A DNA stretch of 64,000 nt from Siphonobacter curvatus (GCF_002943425.1 NZ_PTRA01000001.1:2790001-2854000), one strand, 5' to 3'; numbered from the stretch's first letter, positions 24,291 to 33,555 are shown. Notes: a model not told the origin generated them from the letters alone. Numbers and translations: made by a program.

Positions 24291-25946
24291 ATGAAACGAA
24301 GCCTTCTGTCTATCTTTCTCGTTAGCATAAGTTTGGGGTCGCTCTGGGCCCAAACTCCCGATAAAAAATATCAAACTCCGATGACGCTGGAGGAACAAAA
24401 CCAGCAGAAAGTACTGGCCGAAGCCGAAAGCAAACGGTTACGTCGTTCGTACGAGGGGTTCAATAAAATGCATACGTGGTCGGTAACCGCTCACGGGGGC
24501 ATCAGCAAATTCTACGGAGATTTACAAACGGGTAACTTTTTCTCAACGGGGCCCGGGGAAAAAACACCCTTTTTCGGTGGACTTTCGGTCAACAAACAAC
24601 TGACGCATTTACTCGGTGTTTCGGCCAATTTTGGCTTCGGACAACTCAGTGGTAGCAAGGACCGATTCGTCTACATCGACCCACTTAATCCTTCAGCGGG
24701 TCTCTCCTATGGTCCGAGCTACTTCTTTTCGGATATTATGCAGGCCGGATTGAACGCCGACATTAACTTGAAATCCCTGTTTTTTGGTACCAAGAAACTT
24801 CGCCGCCTGAAGGTAGATTTTATTGCGGGCGTCGGGTATATGTACTACCGGACCAAGGTTTATTCCATCCGGAATTTTGAATACGAAAACTCGCTGGGCG
24901 AACCCAAAACGTATGCCGCGAAAGAACTGGTACGTTTCTCGAACGGACCGTTCAGTTCGACCACCGCGGGCGGCTGGACGGGTAGCGGCTCGAAATACAC
25001 GCGTGATCTGGTCATTCCTACGGGCATTCGGGTCTTGTACGAGTGGTCCAATCGGCTGGATATAGGTATTCACTATATGCTGAATCATACCTTCACCGAA
25101 AAGCTGGATATGACCCTGGGCGGCTACGACAACTCGCTTCCCAGCGAAATCTACGCCTCACCCAATGGCAATAACTCTTTCCGTCGTGGTGATTCGGCCT
25201 ATGATAAATACGGTACGCTGGCTTTTGAAATTACGTATAAGTTCGGAAAGCGGGCTTCGCAGGTAAGCGATCAGGGCAAATACTCCACGAAGAAAGGAGA
25301 AATGTATCATCTCCGCTGGACCGACCCGAAAGACCTGATTCCGGCTCCTTACAACCCAACGGTTGATACCGCTCTGGCCCGGGTTAAAGCAATTATGCCG
25401 GGTGAAGTGGATCCGCGTTTGTATACGGACTCCGATGGGGATGGCGTAGCGGATTTATACGATCAGGAACCCAATACGCCCGCGAACAGTATCGTGTCGG
25501 GTTCGGGCGTGGCGATGAATTTACAGCAATTGCTGCAACCTTTCGTAGATGCTAAAACGCCGAAAGAAACCTGCACGCAGATTTTCGGTAACGTAGAATT
25601 CAGAACCGATCAGGCCACGATTCAGCCCGAAGCTAAACGCCTGTTGGACGATGTTATCTCCTACCTCAACAACGCCACGGAATGCCGCGTCGTAGTAGTA
25701 GGTCACACGGACCGCCGGGCATCGGATTCGTACAATATGAAGCTGTCGAGAAGACGTACACAAGCCGTTAAAAAATACCTGACGCGGTATGGTTTGAAAG
25801 ATCCCAGCCGGGTGACGATCGAATGGTACGGTGAATTCCGGCCCATCGCCCCGAATGACAAGCCCAACGCAGGGATGCAACGCAACCGCCGCGTAGAGCT
25901 ACGGATCTTACCGCTGAATAACTGGAAGAATTACCCAGGAAATTAA
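24291..25946 (+). CDS. OmpA-family outer membrane protein
   Basis: A 551-residue exported protein. The ATG at 24291 (MKRSLLSIFLVSISLGSLWAQ) gives a typical signal peptide; the longer open frame from 24120 begins inside the 3' end of rnpB and is rejected. The N-terminal part is a beta-barrel-like region with Bacteroidota strand patterns (HTWSVTAHGGISKFYGDLQ). It is followed near residue 435 by a thrombospondin-3-like calcium loop (DSDGDGVADLYDQEPNTP), then an OmpA C-terminal peptidoglycan-binding domain (VEFRTDQATIQPEAKRLLD, VVGHTDRRASDSYNMKLSRRR). It likely tethers the outer membrane to the wall. Confidence 0.93.
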   Translation: MKRSLLSIFLVSISLGSLWAQTPDKKYQTPMTLEEQNQQKVLAEAESKRLRRSYEGFNKMHTWSVTAHGGISKFYGDLQTGNFFSTGPGEKTPFFGGLSVNKQLTHLLGVSANFGFGQLSGSKDRFVYIDPLNPSAGLSYGPSYFFSDIMQAGLNADINLKSLFFGTKKLRRLKVDFIAGVGYMYYRTKVYSIRNFEYENSLGEPKTYAAKELVRFSNGPFSSTTAGGWTGSGSKYTRDLVIPTGIRVLYEWSNRLDIGIHYMLNHTFTEKLDMTLGGYDNSLPSEIYASPNGNNSFRRGDSAYDKYGTLAFEITYKFGKRASQVSDQGKYSTKKGEMYHLRWTDPKDLIPAPYNPTVDTALARVKAIMPGEVDPRLYTDSDGDGVADLYDQEPNTPANSIVSGSGVAMNLQQLLQPFVDAKTPKETCTQIFGNVEFRTDQATIQPEAKRLLDDVISYLNNATECRVVVVGHTDRRASDSYNMKLSRRRTQAVKKYLTRYGLKDPSRVTIEWYGEFRPIAPNDKPNAGMQRNRRVELRILPLNNWKNYPGN

Positions 25947-26020
25947 GGGAGTTTAGAGTTTACGGTTTTCCGTTTTGGGTGGTCACCGCTGCAGTTTTGA
26001 ATTTTCTTAACATACCATAG

Positions 26021-26067
26021 AAAGGGTTTTAGGCTGGGTAAATCGGCTTGAAACCCTTTCTTTTTTT
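26021..26067 (+). terminator. Intrinsic terminator after the OmpA-family gene
   Basis: AAAGGGTTT pairs with AAACCCTTT around a 21-base loop and is followed by CTTTTTTTATTT. Confidence 0.75.
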
Positions 26068-26096
26068 ATTTAAGATTAGATCTACTCTCTGTTCCA

Positions 26097-26290
26097 GATT
26101 TGCAATTTGGAACCCGTCTGCTGTGCATTTATAATGCATGAGATTGCAAATCCCGGAGGGGTTCCATGTCATTAGCCGCGTATGCAATGCGGGGACTTGG
26201 CCAGCCCAGGTAGGCACAGCCTACCAACGTTTGCGTCCGTAGCAAATGCTACGGACAACCCGTCCCACTAACTTTAGCGGGTTTACTTCA
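26097..26290. repeat. Cluster of palindromic elements upstream of rpsP
   Basis: Several hairpins lie in a row: GATTTGCAAT (26097) with ATTGCAAATC (26143) enclosing TGCATT/AATGCA; CCGGAGGGGTTCC (from 26153); GTAGGC/GCCTAC (about 26209-26224); and TCCGTAGCA/TGCTACGGA (about 26237-26256). The CCGGAGGGGTTCC...TCATTAGCC segment recurs at 47436-47460. Confidence 0.6.
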
Positions 26291-26376
26291 TAGGTAACCG
26301 CAACGGCGGCCGCTAAAACTGAAAACTCAAAACAGAAAACCCTAAACTCAAAACTCAATTATTAAAAACTATTCCG

Positions 26377-26384
26377 TACCTTTG
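26377..26384 (+). promoter_or_regulatory. -7 promoter box of rpsP-rimM-trmD
   Basis: TACCTTTG, exact TAnnTTTG match. Start expected near 26390, leaving about 45 bases of leader before the rpsP ATG. Confidence 0.6.
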
Positions 26385-26434
26385 CATTCCAATTCGGAAA
26401 CCGGGGGACGGGTTCCCCCACAAACCCAACTACA

Positions 26435-26980
26435 ATGGTTAAAATTCGCTTAGCCCGTCGCGGTCGCAAGAAACATGCTATGTACGATGTCGTTGTTGCT
26501 GACGCTCGTGCTCCTCGTGACGGTCGTTTCATCGAGAAACTGGGAACGTATGATCCTAACACCCAACCTGCTACCATCGTTCTGAACGAAACAAGTGCAG
26601 TAAAATGGTTGTTGAATGGTGCTCAGCCTACGGATACCGCTCGTGCGATTTTGTCGTACAAAGGTCTGATGCTGAAAAAACACCTTCAAGTGGGTGTGAA
26701 CAAAGGAGCCATTTCTCAGGAGCAAGCTGATGAAAAATTTGCCAGCTGGAAGCAAACGAAAGATGCTCAGGTAACTGCAGCTACGGAAGGTATTGCTGGT
26801 AAAAAAGCTGATGACAAAAAAGCTCGTCTGGAAGCAGAATCTAAAGTAAATGCCGCTCGTGCAGAAGCTTTGGCGAAGAAAAATGCTCCGGTTGTAGAAG
26901 AAGCTCCCGCTGAAGAGGCTGCTGCTGAAGAAGCTCCTGCAGCTGAAGGTGAAGCTACGACTACTGAAGCAGCTGAATAA
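26435..26980 (+). CDS. rpsP: 30S ribosomal protein S16 with acidic C-terminal tail
   Basis: S16, needed for assembly of the 30S subunit body. The conserved core occupies residues 1-80: [42 protein letters not shown] and [21 protein letters not shown]. Beyond it the protein continues for about 100 residues, first a Lys/Ala-rich helical stretch, then a low-complexity run of [20 protein letters not shown]. Such tails are known from Bacteroidota S16 proteins; E. coli S16 has only 82 residues. First gene of a ribosome-maturation operon with rimM and trmD, an arrangement conserved widely in bacteria. Confidence 0.97.
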   Translation: MVKIRLARRGRKKHAMYDVVVADARAPRDGRFIEKLGTYDPNTQPATIVLNETSAVKWLLNGAQPTDTARAILSYKGLMLKKHLQVGVNKGAISQEQADEKFASWKQTKDAQVTAATEGIAGKKADDKKARLEAESKVNAARAEALAKKNAPVVEEAPAEEAAAEEAPAAEGEATTTEAAE

Positions 26981-27117
26981 GCTCTTTTCGAGTAAAGATT
27001 TTTGGCAAGTCTGGCGGGTCTCCCGGCGGACTTGCTTCATTTTTAGGCGATTGATTCGGAGATTCCCTTCTATTTTTAACGGCTGTCAGCAACGAGCTAC
27101 GGCCCACCGCTACTGCT

Positions 27118-27687
27118 ATGAACAAAGAAGATTGTTATGAATTAGGACGGATTACGAAAGTGCACGGCCTGAAAGGCGAAGTGCAGCTACTTTTTGAAGT
27201 AGATGATCCGTTTGAATACGAAGACCTCGATAGCGTGCTACTCGAAGTCAAAGGGCAACTGATTCCGTACTTTATTGAAGACCTCAATATCCAATCCAAT
27301 AAAATCATTGCCAAATTTGAAGACATCACCTCCATCGAGAAAGCGACGCCGCTGGTAGGAGCCAAACTCTGGCTGACGCTGGATAACCTGCCGGAGCTGG
27401 ACGACGATCAGTTTTACTTCCACGATGTGATTGGTTACCAAGTGGTTGATACTAACGTGGGGCCATTAGGAACGGTACGCGAATTTGCCAGCTTCTCGCT
27501 CCAGGACCTGATGGTGATGGATTATGAAGGCAAGGAGGTACTGATTCCCGTCATCGACGAAATCATCGGCGAGGCCGATCACGAGGCTAAAACCCTCAGC
27601 GTTACGCTTCCCGAGGGCTTACTCGATATTTACATGAGCGAAGCCAAAGATTCGGAAGAACGGGATGATGCGGACGAGGAAGCGTAG
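27118..27687 (+). CDS. rimM: Ribosome maturation factor RimM
   Basis: A 189-residue 16S rRNA processing factor that binds S19 and helps mature the 30S head. The N-terminal barrel starts with YELGRITKVHGLKGEVQL, the typical G-x-I-x-K-x-H-G-L-x-G motif, and the C-terminal PRC-barrel has FYFHDVIGYQVVD and VLIPVIDEIIGEAD followed by LPEGLLDIY. An acidic 10-residue tail closes the protein. Sits between rpsP and trmD, as in many bacteria. Confidence 0.97.
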   Translation: MNKEDCYELGRITKVHGLKGEVQLLFEVDDPFEYEDLDSVLLEVKGQLIPYFIEDLNIQSNKIIAKFEDITSIEKATPLVGAKLWLTLDNLPELDDDQFYFHDVIGYQVVDTNVGPLGTVREFASFSLQDLMVMDYEGKEVLIPVIDEIIGEADHEAKTLSVTLPEGLLDIYMSEAKDSEERDDADEEA

Positions 27688-27764
27688 CCCTAGGCATTGA
27701 TCATTATTGATTTTGGTTTCATACGGTTCGGACTCTGTACCCGAACGGTTTTATTTATTCTGTC

Positions 27765-28439
27765 ATGCGTTTAGATATTATTAGTGCCGTACCGGAATTG
27801 TTGGATAGTTTTTTCCAGAACTCGATTGTTAAACGGGCTCAGGACAAAGGCCACGTGGAAGTTCACATTCATAACCTGCACGATTACGGCATTGGTAAGT
27901 ACAAACAGATTGACGATTATCCCTTTGGAGGCGGTGCCGGCATGGTTTTGATGATCGAGCCAATTGCTCAGTTGATTCGCCAGCTCCAGGCCGAACGCAC
28001 CTACGACGAAATCATTTATACCGCTCCGGACGGCGAACGTTTTAATCAGAAAACGGCGAATACGCTTTCTATGGCCGAAAATCTGATCATCCTTTGTGGT
28101 CATTACAAAGGCATCGACGAACGGTTGCGGGAGATTTTCGTGACGAAGGAAATCAGTATTGGCGATTACGTACTGTCGGGCGGAGAACTCGCCGCCTCGG
28201 TTATTTCAGATGCGATTATTCGTTTGCTGCCCGGCGTACTGGGGGACGAAACTTCGGCTCTGACGGATTCATTTCAGGATAATCTGCTCGCTCCGCCCGT
28301 GTATACGCGGCCTTCGGAGTGGGAAGGACATAGAGTTCCGGACATCCTACTCTCCGGTCACGACGCCAAAATTCAGGACTGGCGACACGAACAGGCCGTC
28401 GAACGCACCCAGCAACGACGCCCGGATCTGCTTTCCTAG
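27765..28439 (+). CDS. trmD: tRNA (guanine-N1)-methyltransferase TrmD
   Basis: A 224-residue SPOUT-family enzyme that methylates G37 of tRNAs using S-adenosylmethionine. The trefoil-knot motifs are clear: [28 protein letters not shown], and [22 protein letters not shown]. The C-terminal helical domain ends with [18 protein letters not shown], which contains residues used for tRNA binding. Third gene of the rpsP operon, ended by a long perfect hairpin. Confidence 0.97.
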   Translation: MRLDIISAVPELLDSFFQNSIVKRAQDKGHVEVHIHNLHDYGIGKYKQIDDYPFGGGAGMVLMIEPIAQLIRQLQAERTYDEIIYTAPDGERFNQKTANTLSMAENLIILCGHYKGIDERLREIFVTKEISIGDYVLSGGELAASVISDAIIRLLPGVLGDETSALTDSFQDNLLAPPVYTRPSEWEGHRVPDILLSGHDAKIQDWRHEQAVERTQQRRPDLLS

Positions 28440-28450
28440 CAAGACGAAAC

Positions 28451-28498
28451 ATACTAAAGCAAAAGCCCCGACAGGAATCGGGGCTTTTGCTTTAGTAT
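28451..28498. terminator. Terminator with 21-bp perfect stem
   Basis: ATACTAAAGCAAAAGCCCCGA pairs with the exact complement TCGGGGCTTTTGCTTTAGTAT around CAGGAA. The stem has A-rich left and T-rich right halves and can end transcripts from both trmD and the convergent GH105 gene. Confidence 0.93.
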
Positions 28499-28566
28499 AT
28501 AATAAAAAGGATCGCTGACGAAACCTCGCACCTCCTCCAACAACCACTAACAAACAACCATTAACT

Positions 28567-29694
28567 TTATTTCATCTTATACACTTCACTTCCCGCCAGC
28601 AGGAAACAGCCTAGTCCATAATCCTCAAAATCGGGCACGCTACTGACTGTTACGGGCTGACCATCCTTTGGTTCTTTCCCCGTTCCCTGCACGTAACCCA
28701 GAAAACCATTGGGTTGTACGGATTCTTTGATGAGAGCGTTCCAGGCTTTCACGACGATAGGTCGGTAGGTTTTCGCGGGAATAATGCCCTGATTAATGCC
28801 CCAGGCCATGCCATATACGAACAGCGAAGTACCTGTGGCTTCTTTTCCGCCGTAGTTATTCGGGTCGTGTAAGCTAGCATTCCAGAAGCCGTCCGTCCGT
28901 TGAATGGGAGCCAGTGCACTGAGCATATCGACCAGCATGGTTTGGTATTCCTGCCGATGCGGAGCGTCCTTCGGAATGATTTGCAGCACGCGTACCAGAG
29001 CTGCCACGACCCAGCCATTCCCCCGCGACCAGTAGCAGTCTTCGCCATTGGGTTCTTTGTAGGGCGGCACGAAATCCTTATCCCGCCACCAGAGTTTGTC
29101 CTGCGGATTGTACAGACCCTTGCCGCCTTCTACCTCTTTGGAGTGCTTGTACATTTCGTGCATCCGCTCGTAGTAGGCCGGATTCTTGGTGATTTGTCCC
29201 AGCTTGGCAAATACGGGCATGGCCATCTGAATGGCGTCAATCCAGGTCCAGTCGCTCACTTTCGACGTAGCCATCATACTATCGATGCTGGCTTTGATGT
29301 CGTGCATGCACTCCGTCTTCTGGGGATTCATTTCATACAAAGCCAAGTACGTCTGGCCGCAACACTGGTTATCGGCATTGCGGGTTTTGATGCCGCCACG
29401 CAATCCCCACTTATGCGATTCGCCCCAACTGTAGGCATAATCCAGGTACTCTTTCTTACGATCAATGTCGTGAAGAGCCAGTAGCCCTTCGTAGTACACG
29501 GCCCGGGTCCAGATGTTACTGGGACGAGCAATATTGGTTACAATTTCTTTGCCCGTATCCGGCCATTTTTTCTTGAAGTACGCATTGGCCCGCTGCATCG
29601 GCTCCAGAATATCTTTCGTTTTGGAAAGCTTCTGAGCCTGGAGGCCCGTACTGAAAAGAAATACGCCCAGAATGGGAAGGAATTTTAGCTTCAT
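28567..29694 (-). CDS. Glycoside hydrolase family 105, unsaturated rhamnogalacturonyl hydrolase
   Basis: A 375-residue exported enzyme (signal peptide MKLKFLPILGVFLFSTGLQAQ) of the GH88/GH105 group, which removes the 4,5-unsaturated galacturonic acid left by rhamnogalacturonan lyases. An (alpha/alpha)6 barrel is suggested by WTRAVYYEGLLALHDID, DNQCCGQTYLALYE, TWIDAIQMAMPVFAKLG, YWSRGNGWVVAALVRVLQ and KEATGTSLFVYGMAWGIN, the usual order of the family. Two rhamnogalacturonan acetylesterase-like genes lie directly upstream on the same strand, which supports a pectin role. Confidence 0.92.
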   Translation of the reverse strand: MKLKFLPILGVFLFSTGLQAQKLSKTKDILEPMQRANAYFKKKWPDTGKEIVTNIARPSNIWTRAVYYEGLLALHDIDRKKEYLDYAYSWGESHKWGLRGGIKTRNADNQCCGQTYLALYEMNPQKTECMHDIKASIDSMMATSKVSDWTWIDAIQMAMPVFAKLGQITKNPAYYERMHEMYKHSKEVEGGKGLYNPQDKLWWRDKDFVPPYKEPNGEDCYWSRGNGWVVAALVRVLQIIPKDAPHRQEYQTMLVDMLSALAPIQRTDGFWNASLHDPNNYGGKEATGTSLFVYGMAWGINQGIIPAKTYRPIVVKAWNALIKESVQPNGFLGYVQGTGKEPKDGQPVTVSSVPDFEDYGLGCFLLAGSEVYKMK

Positions 29695-29753
29695 ACAATC
29701 AACTGCGTTTAGAGTAAGACGGGCACTCCATCGGGTATCCCTCCTAGCCTGAC

Positions 29754-30542
29754 TTATTTTTTGATCAGATATCGGGTCAGTTTTAATCCTTTGGTGGCCC
29801 GTACCCCTTCTACGACCGCAGCGGCGTTGAGCTTCGCTCCGGCGAGTGAGGTGTGAGTATGGTCGACTTCGGTAAAATGCTCTTTTGTGACCCGCTCCTG
29901 CCCGATTGCTTCGTACTGCTTCGCTACGATTTCGTTGAGATCAATAAACTTGGCCCCCGTTTGCTCGGCTACCTGTTTCGCCCAAAGGCCGTAATCCTGC
30001 GATCCCCGGGCTACTTTTCCCTCTTTCCAGACGTTTCGCGGTACCAGCGAGAGCACCACCGGGATAGCTCCCTTAGCCTGAGCTTCGGTGATGTACTTTT
30101 TCATGTACCAGCCGTAGGTATGAACCGTTTCGGGACGTTTTTGAATGGGATTGTAAATGTCTTTGGTTTCCTCACCAATGCCCCGAATGGTACCACGAGC
30201 CCGGGCCGTATCATCCAAAGCTCCGGCATCGTTATGACCAAACTGCATCAGCACGTAATCGCCGGGTTGCAGGCGGGACAGAATTTTCTCCCAGCGGCCC
30301 TCGGTATGAAAGGTTCGGCTGGAACGCCCGCCAATGGCGTGGTTCTCGATGTGAATGCGGGTGGTATCAAAGAACTCGGGTAGGAAATGGCCCCAGCCCC
30401 AGAGGCCTTTATCGCCCTTATCGGACCCATTTTTTACGGTCGAATCACCAATCAGATACAGGGTTGGTTTGACCGTAGGCCGGGCAGCCAGAGCAACGAT
30501 AGCGACCAGAAATAGTAAGCAAAGCCGTTTGAGTGAAGTCAT
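29754..30542 (-). CDS. Rhamnogalacturonan acetylesterase-like SGNH hydrolase (CE12)
   Basis: A 262-residue exported esterase (hydrophobic N-terminus, cut after about residue 20). SGNH blocks are present: block I LYLIGDSTVKNGSDKG with catalytic serine, block II AIGGRSSRTF with glycine, block III MQFGHNDAG with asparagine, and block V FTEVDHTHTSLAGAKLNAAAVV with the Asp and His. This is the CE12 rhamnogalacturonan acetylesterase pattern. Acts with the GH105 gene immediately downstream, removing acetyl groups that block pectin backbone cleavage. Confidence 0.93.
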   Translation of the reverse strand: MTSLKRLCLLFLVAIVALAARPTVKPTLYLIGDSTVKNGSDKGDKGLWGWGHFLPEFFDTTRIHIENHAIGGRSSRTFHTEGRWEKILSRLQPGDYVLMQFGHNDAGALDDTARARGTIRGIGEETKDIYNPIQKRPETVHTYGWYMKKYITEAQAKGAIPVVLSLVPRNVWKEGKVARGSQDYGLWAKQVAEQTGAKFIDLNEIVAKQYEAIGQERVTKEHFTEVDHTHTSLAGAKLNAAAVVEGVRATKGLKLTRYLIKK

Positions 30543-30711
30543 CGTATTAGGTTATAGGTCATTAGGTATTGGTTGCATACGTAATGCAAGAATCCGTCGA
30601 GCTGCGTTTCGTTCCGTAGGTTTGCAACCTTCCGCAGGTACGACATTCATTTTTCTCTAGCCCAGAAAGATGTCTCCGTATGAGCATTGGGTGAAAAGCC
30701 TGTTAGCCCTC

Positions 30712-32013
30712 TTAATTCCCATCTGGTTTCACATTTTTAATGAAAGGACTGGCTGGGAATTTCCACCGTTCATAGGAGGTGGGTCGAGCCGGATCAAACG
30801 CCGGGGTATCCTCCGTCAGCTCACTGGCAATATCCAGTTGGGCCGCTTTAATACCACTGATGACACACTGAACCAGCAGGTACGCTCCGTAATTACTAAA
30901 GTGCGTATTGTCGTGAATATCCTTCGTCACGCCGGGCAAGGTCCCCGCTGCTACGTGGACAAAAGCTTTCTCCGAATCCTGCGGTCCCAGTGCTTCCCAG
31001 AGGGTTTTGCTCATCGCATTCAGGTCGATTAGCGGTACGTTTTCTTCCTTTGCCGTTTGTCGCATGGCCTCGGGAAAATCGCCGAGCGTATTGATGATAC
31101 GCCCCTGTTGGTCAAAGTTTCGCCGGTGCATGGATGTAACCAACACGGGTTTCGCTCCCTTTTCCCGAACCGCCTTGATGTACTGTTTGAGCAAGTCCTT
31201 ATACCCTACAAAGGGCTGTAAATCATTCTGCTTTTGATCGTTATGAGCGAACTCAATGAACAGATAATCATTGGGTTTGATTACGCTCAGGATTTTCGCC
31301 AGTCGTTTTTCCGCCAGAAAACTCCGCAGGGATTCCCCCGATTCGGCGTGATTGGCCACGACGATCTTTTCAGGCTTGAAAAAGCGGGGAATCATCTGAC
31401 CCCAGGCGGCGTAAGGTTCCTGGGCCTGATCGACTACGGTAGAATTTCCGGCCAGATAAATCGTCTGGGCCTTCGTATTCGGACGAATTTCCAAGGCGGC
31501 CACTTTCGGTAAAACGTCCGTAAATTCAAACGTAAGCTGGTCATCCCACTGGAAGTAATCTTTTTCACGCGGTTTCAGTCGTACCGAATCGGTATCCGTG
31601 ATTCGGGCGGTACGGACATTCACCGTGAACGTTTTCCAAACGAATTTCCGGGGTTTGGTTTCTACCTTTTCCAGCATCAACCGCCGGTTTTCTGCCTTAA
31701 CCGTCGTGTACGAAACATCTTTTTCATCCCCCAACAAAAGCTTTACGTCATACGTACCCTCAGGAAGCTTTACGGAGAAAAAGAAGGGCTGCGTACTCGT
31801 CACGTAATCGCGTATGTAGCGAACGGCGTATAAACCCTGTACCGGAGAACCCGGCAGAAATCCGTACCCCCGCTCAGGCGTGTACTGCATTTCGGGCGTC
31901 ACCTTCGTATAACCACGAGCCACCGGGCCCGCCCCAAAGTCAAAGCGGTACGATTGGGCCATTACCGTGGTAACACCGAGCGAAAGAATACCAAAAAAGG
32001 CTAATCGAAACAT
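30712..32013 (-). CDS. CE12 rhamnogalacturonan acetylesterase with N-terminal beta domain
   Basis: A 433-residue exported protein. The ATG at 32013 (MFRLAFFGILSLGVTTVMAQ) begins the signal peptide; a start at 32064 adds an unlikely leader. Residues about 20-160 form a beta-rich, galactose-binding-like domain beginning YRFDFGAGPVARGYTKVT with PEGTYDVKLLLGD. The SGNH esterase follows: IYLAGNSTVVDQAQEP, HAESGESLRSF, LFIEFAHNDQKQ, and the C-terminal block DNTHFSNYGAYLLVQCV. Such two-domain CE12 enzymes are common in Bacteroidota pectin systems. Its C-terminus is 170 bp upstream of the second esterase gene. Confidence 0.92.
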   Translation of the reverse strand: MFRLAFFGILSLGVTTVMAQSYRFDFGAGPVARGYTKVTPEMQYTPERGYGFLPGSPVQGLYAVRYIRDYVTSTQPFFFSVKLPEGTYDVKLLLGDEKDVSYTTVKAENRRLMLEKVETKPRKFVWKTFTVNVRTARITDTDSVRLKPREKDYFQWDDQLTFEFTDVLPKVAALEIRPNTKAQTIYLAGNSTVVDQAQEPYAAWGQMIPRFFKPEKIVVANHAESGESLRSFLAEKRLAKILSVIKPNDYLFIEFAHNDQKQNDLQPFVGYKDLLKQYIKAVREKGAKPVLVTSMHRRNFDQQGRIINTLGDFPEAMRQTAKEENVPLIDLNAMSKTLWEALGPQDSEKAFVHVAAGTLPGVTKDIHDNTHFSNYGAYLLVQCVISGIKAAQLDIASELTEDTPAFDPARPTSYERWKFPASPFIKNVKPDGN

Positions 32014-33024
32014 AGAAAAATGATAATGGATACAATGGTACATGCAAAAGCGATCCTTTAGCAACCCGTACTATCAGGGCTTGCTGGTTTTGGGTTTATC
32101 TAGACCTTTGGAAGTATACCTATGAAAAGCGTTGGACTGAACGGGTACAAAAATCCGTTTAATTACTTCAATAGCAACGTTTTCTTCGGGATTGAACGCG
32201 AGTATCTGCCAGTATTTTTCAGACAGTATACGAACTGCCTCCTTTTTCTGAACCGCTTTTCAATCGATCTACCCGTTTCGTTCAACTTTGGAAGCGTCCG
32301 TTTCAGTAACTGAAACGGCTTGTCAGTCTTTCTCTGGCATCCGAAGTCCTGCTGACAGCAACCCGTGCCCATGCTGAATCTTACCCAGCCATTTGGCATC
32401 AGTCGAACTTCGGCCCTTTGTATGGTTCATTGCAGATAAGCTCAGCAAGTATGGTTAACCGATTTCAGGTAAGTGACAGAGGCAAGATGTACTGGTGAGG
32501 AGTGAAAATGCGGAGGCAGGCAAGACCCTTTGGCGACCACTAACTTACGTTAAATCAAAGTCCACTGATCTACTTTTGCTAGGGCTTTCGATCTTCTTGC
32601 ATTCGAAAGAAAATTAATTAATCAGTGACTGACTTATGACCATTATTCAGAGCAACTATTGGGATTTTTTAATAGTCAATGTAATGACTATATCAATCTT
32701 TGCCAGATTAAGCTATCCCTTAACTTTGAAGAAAAATAAAGACAACTAAATTTAATTATCGTTTTTTCAATCAAAAGCCACCTATTATATAAATATATAA
32801 CTTCATTTAAATAAATAAGAAAAATTCCGTAATCTATTTTTAATTTAAATCAATTTTCACCAACTAATTCTTCATTAATAACAACTACTAATTTTACATT
32901 AATAAACGAAAAGTAAAATGTTTCATCGGTATATTAAAACTTCCTTATTCTACAATAGTTATACCTCTTACCTGTATTGCGGTTGTTAGTGTTTGAGAAC
33001 TACACCAACAACCGTGTAACTAAT
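32014..33024. other. Long gene-poor region with AT-rich half
   Basis: About 1 kb without a convincing gene. Short open frames at 32122-32313 (+) and 32163-32399 (-) overlap each other and match nothing I recognise. From about 32640 the sequence is clearly richer in A and T than its neighbours. Near the right end GGTTGTTAGTG (from 32981) and CACCAACAACC (33003-33013) form an inverted pair of the GTTGTTGG type. Confidence 0.55.
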
Positions 33025-33555
33025 TTAAAAACGATTTAAAAAATCCATGTACAGGGGCACGCTTCTCTCGACCCATTCCACCGAGGTATTATGCTCGATG
33101 CCGAAGTAAGCAAAAAACGGCTGATAATCTGCTTTCACGTATTCAAAAGTCAACTCGAATGGACGGGTTAGCTCTTCTAGTGTATATTTGTATCGCTCTC
33201 CCGGAGCGAATTCGTGCTCGTCACCCCCTAAGGAGATGGCTAGTGCCATTTTCTTACCTGAAACTTTGAACCCGCTTTTACTCCCATAAGCCCAGCCATG
33301 CGTCAAAACTTCGTCCAGCCATTTTTTGAAAAGTGGAGGAGAATTAAACCAGTAATAGGGAAACTGAAATATAATTTTATCGTACTTCTCCAGCATTTTC
33401 TGTTCGGCCTCAACATCAATTTTCTCATCCGGATAGCTTTCATATAACGAATGAACTACGTATTGTTCAGGAAATTTATTTAGCTCTTCAATCCATCGCT
33501 TATTGACAACTGAATGTTTAAGATCCGGATGAATAACGATCACTAGTGTTTTCAT
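33025..33555 (-). CDS. NAD(P)H-dependent oxidoreductase, flavodoxin-like fold
   Basis: A 176-residue cytoplasmic flavoprotein of the NQO/KefF/MdaB group. It begins MKTLVIVIHPDLKHSVVNKRW, with the FMN-phosphate loop; the YDKIIFQFPYYWFNSPPLFKKWLDEVLTHGWAYG segment is the family's most conserved block, and KKMALAISLGGDEHEF follows. These enzymes reduce quinones by two electrons. The divergent HxlR regulator starts 98 bp away, the same layout as in known quinone- or diamide-responsive pairs, so induction by electrophiles is likely. Confidence 0.92.
   Translation of the reverse strand: MKTLVIVIHPDLKHSVVNKRWIEELNKFPEQYVVHSLYESYPDEKIDVEAEQKMLEKYDKIIFQFPYYWFNSPPLFKKWLDEVLTHGWAYGSKSGFKVSGKKMALAISLGGDEHEFAPGERYKYTLEELTRPFELTFEYVKADYQPFFAYFGIEHNTSVEWVERSVPLYMDFLNRF

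Larger units (their letters stand above)
25949..26358. repeat. Inverted pair of GAGTTTT-type tracts (copy 5)
   Basis: Left arm 25949-26005 (GGAGTTTAGAGTTTACGG, TTTTCCGTTTTGGGT, GCAGTTTTGAATTTTC) and right arm 26312-26358 (CTAAAACTGAAAACTC, AAAACAGAAAACCC, CTAAACTCAAAACTC). The arms enclose a terminator and a cluster of palindromes, and the right arm ends 18 bases before the rpsP -7 box. Confidence 0.72.

Noticed and set aside
32122-32399. Two overlapping short frames on opposite strands in the 1-kb gap
   Set aside because: Neither has a promoter box, signal or known motif, and they exclude each other.
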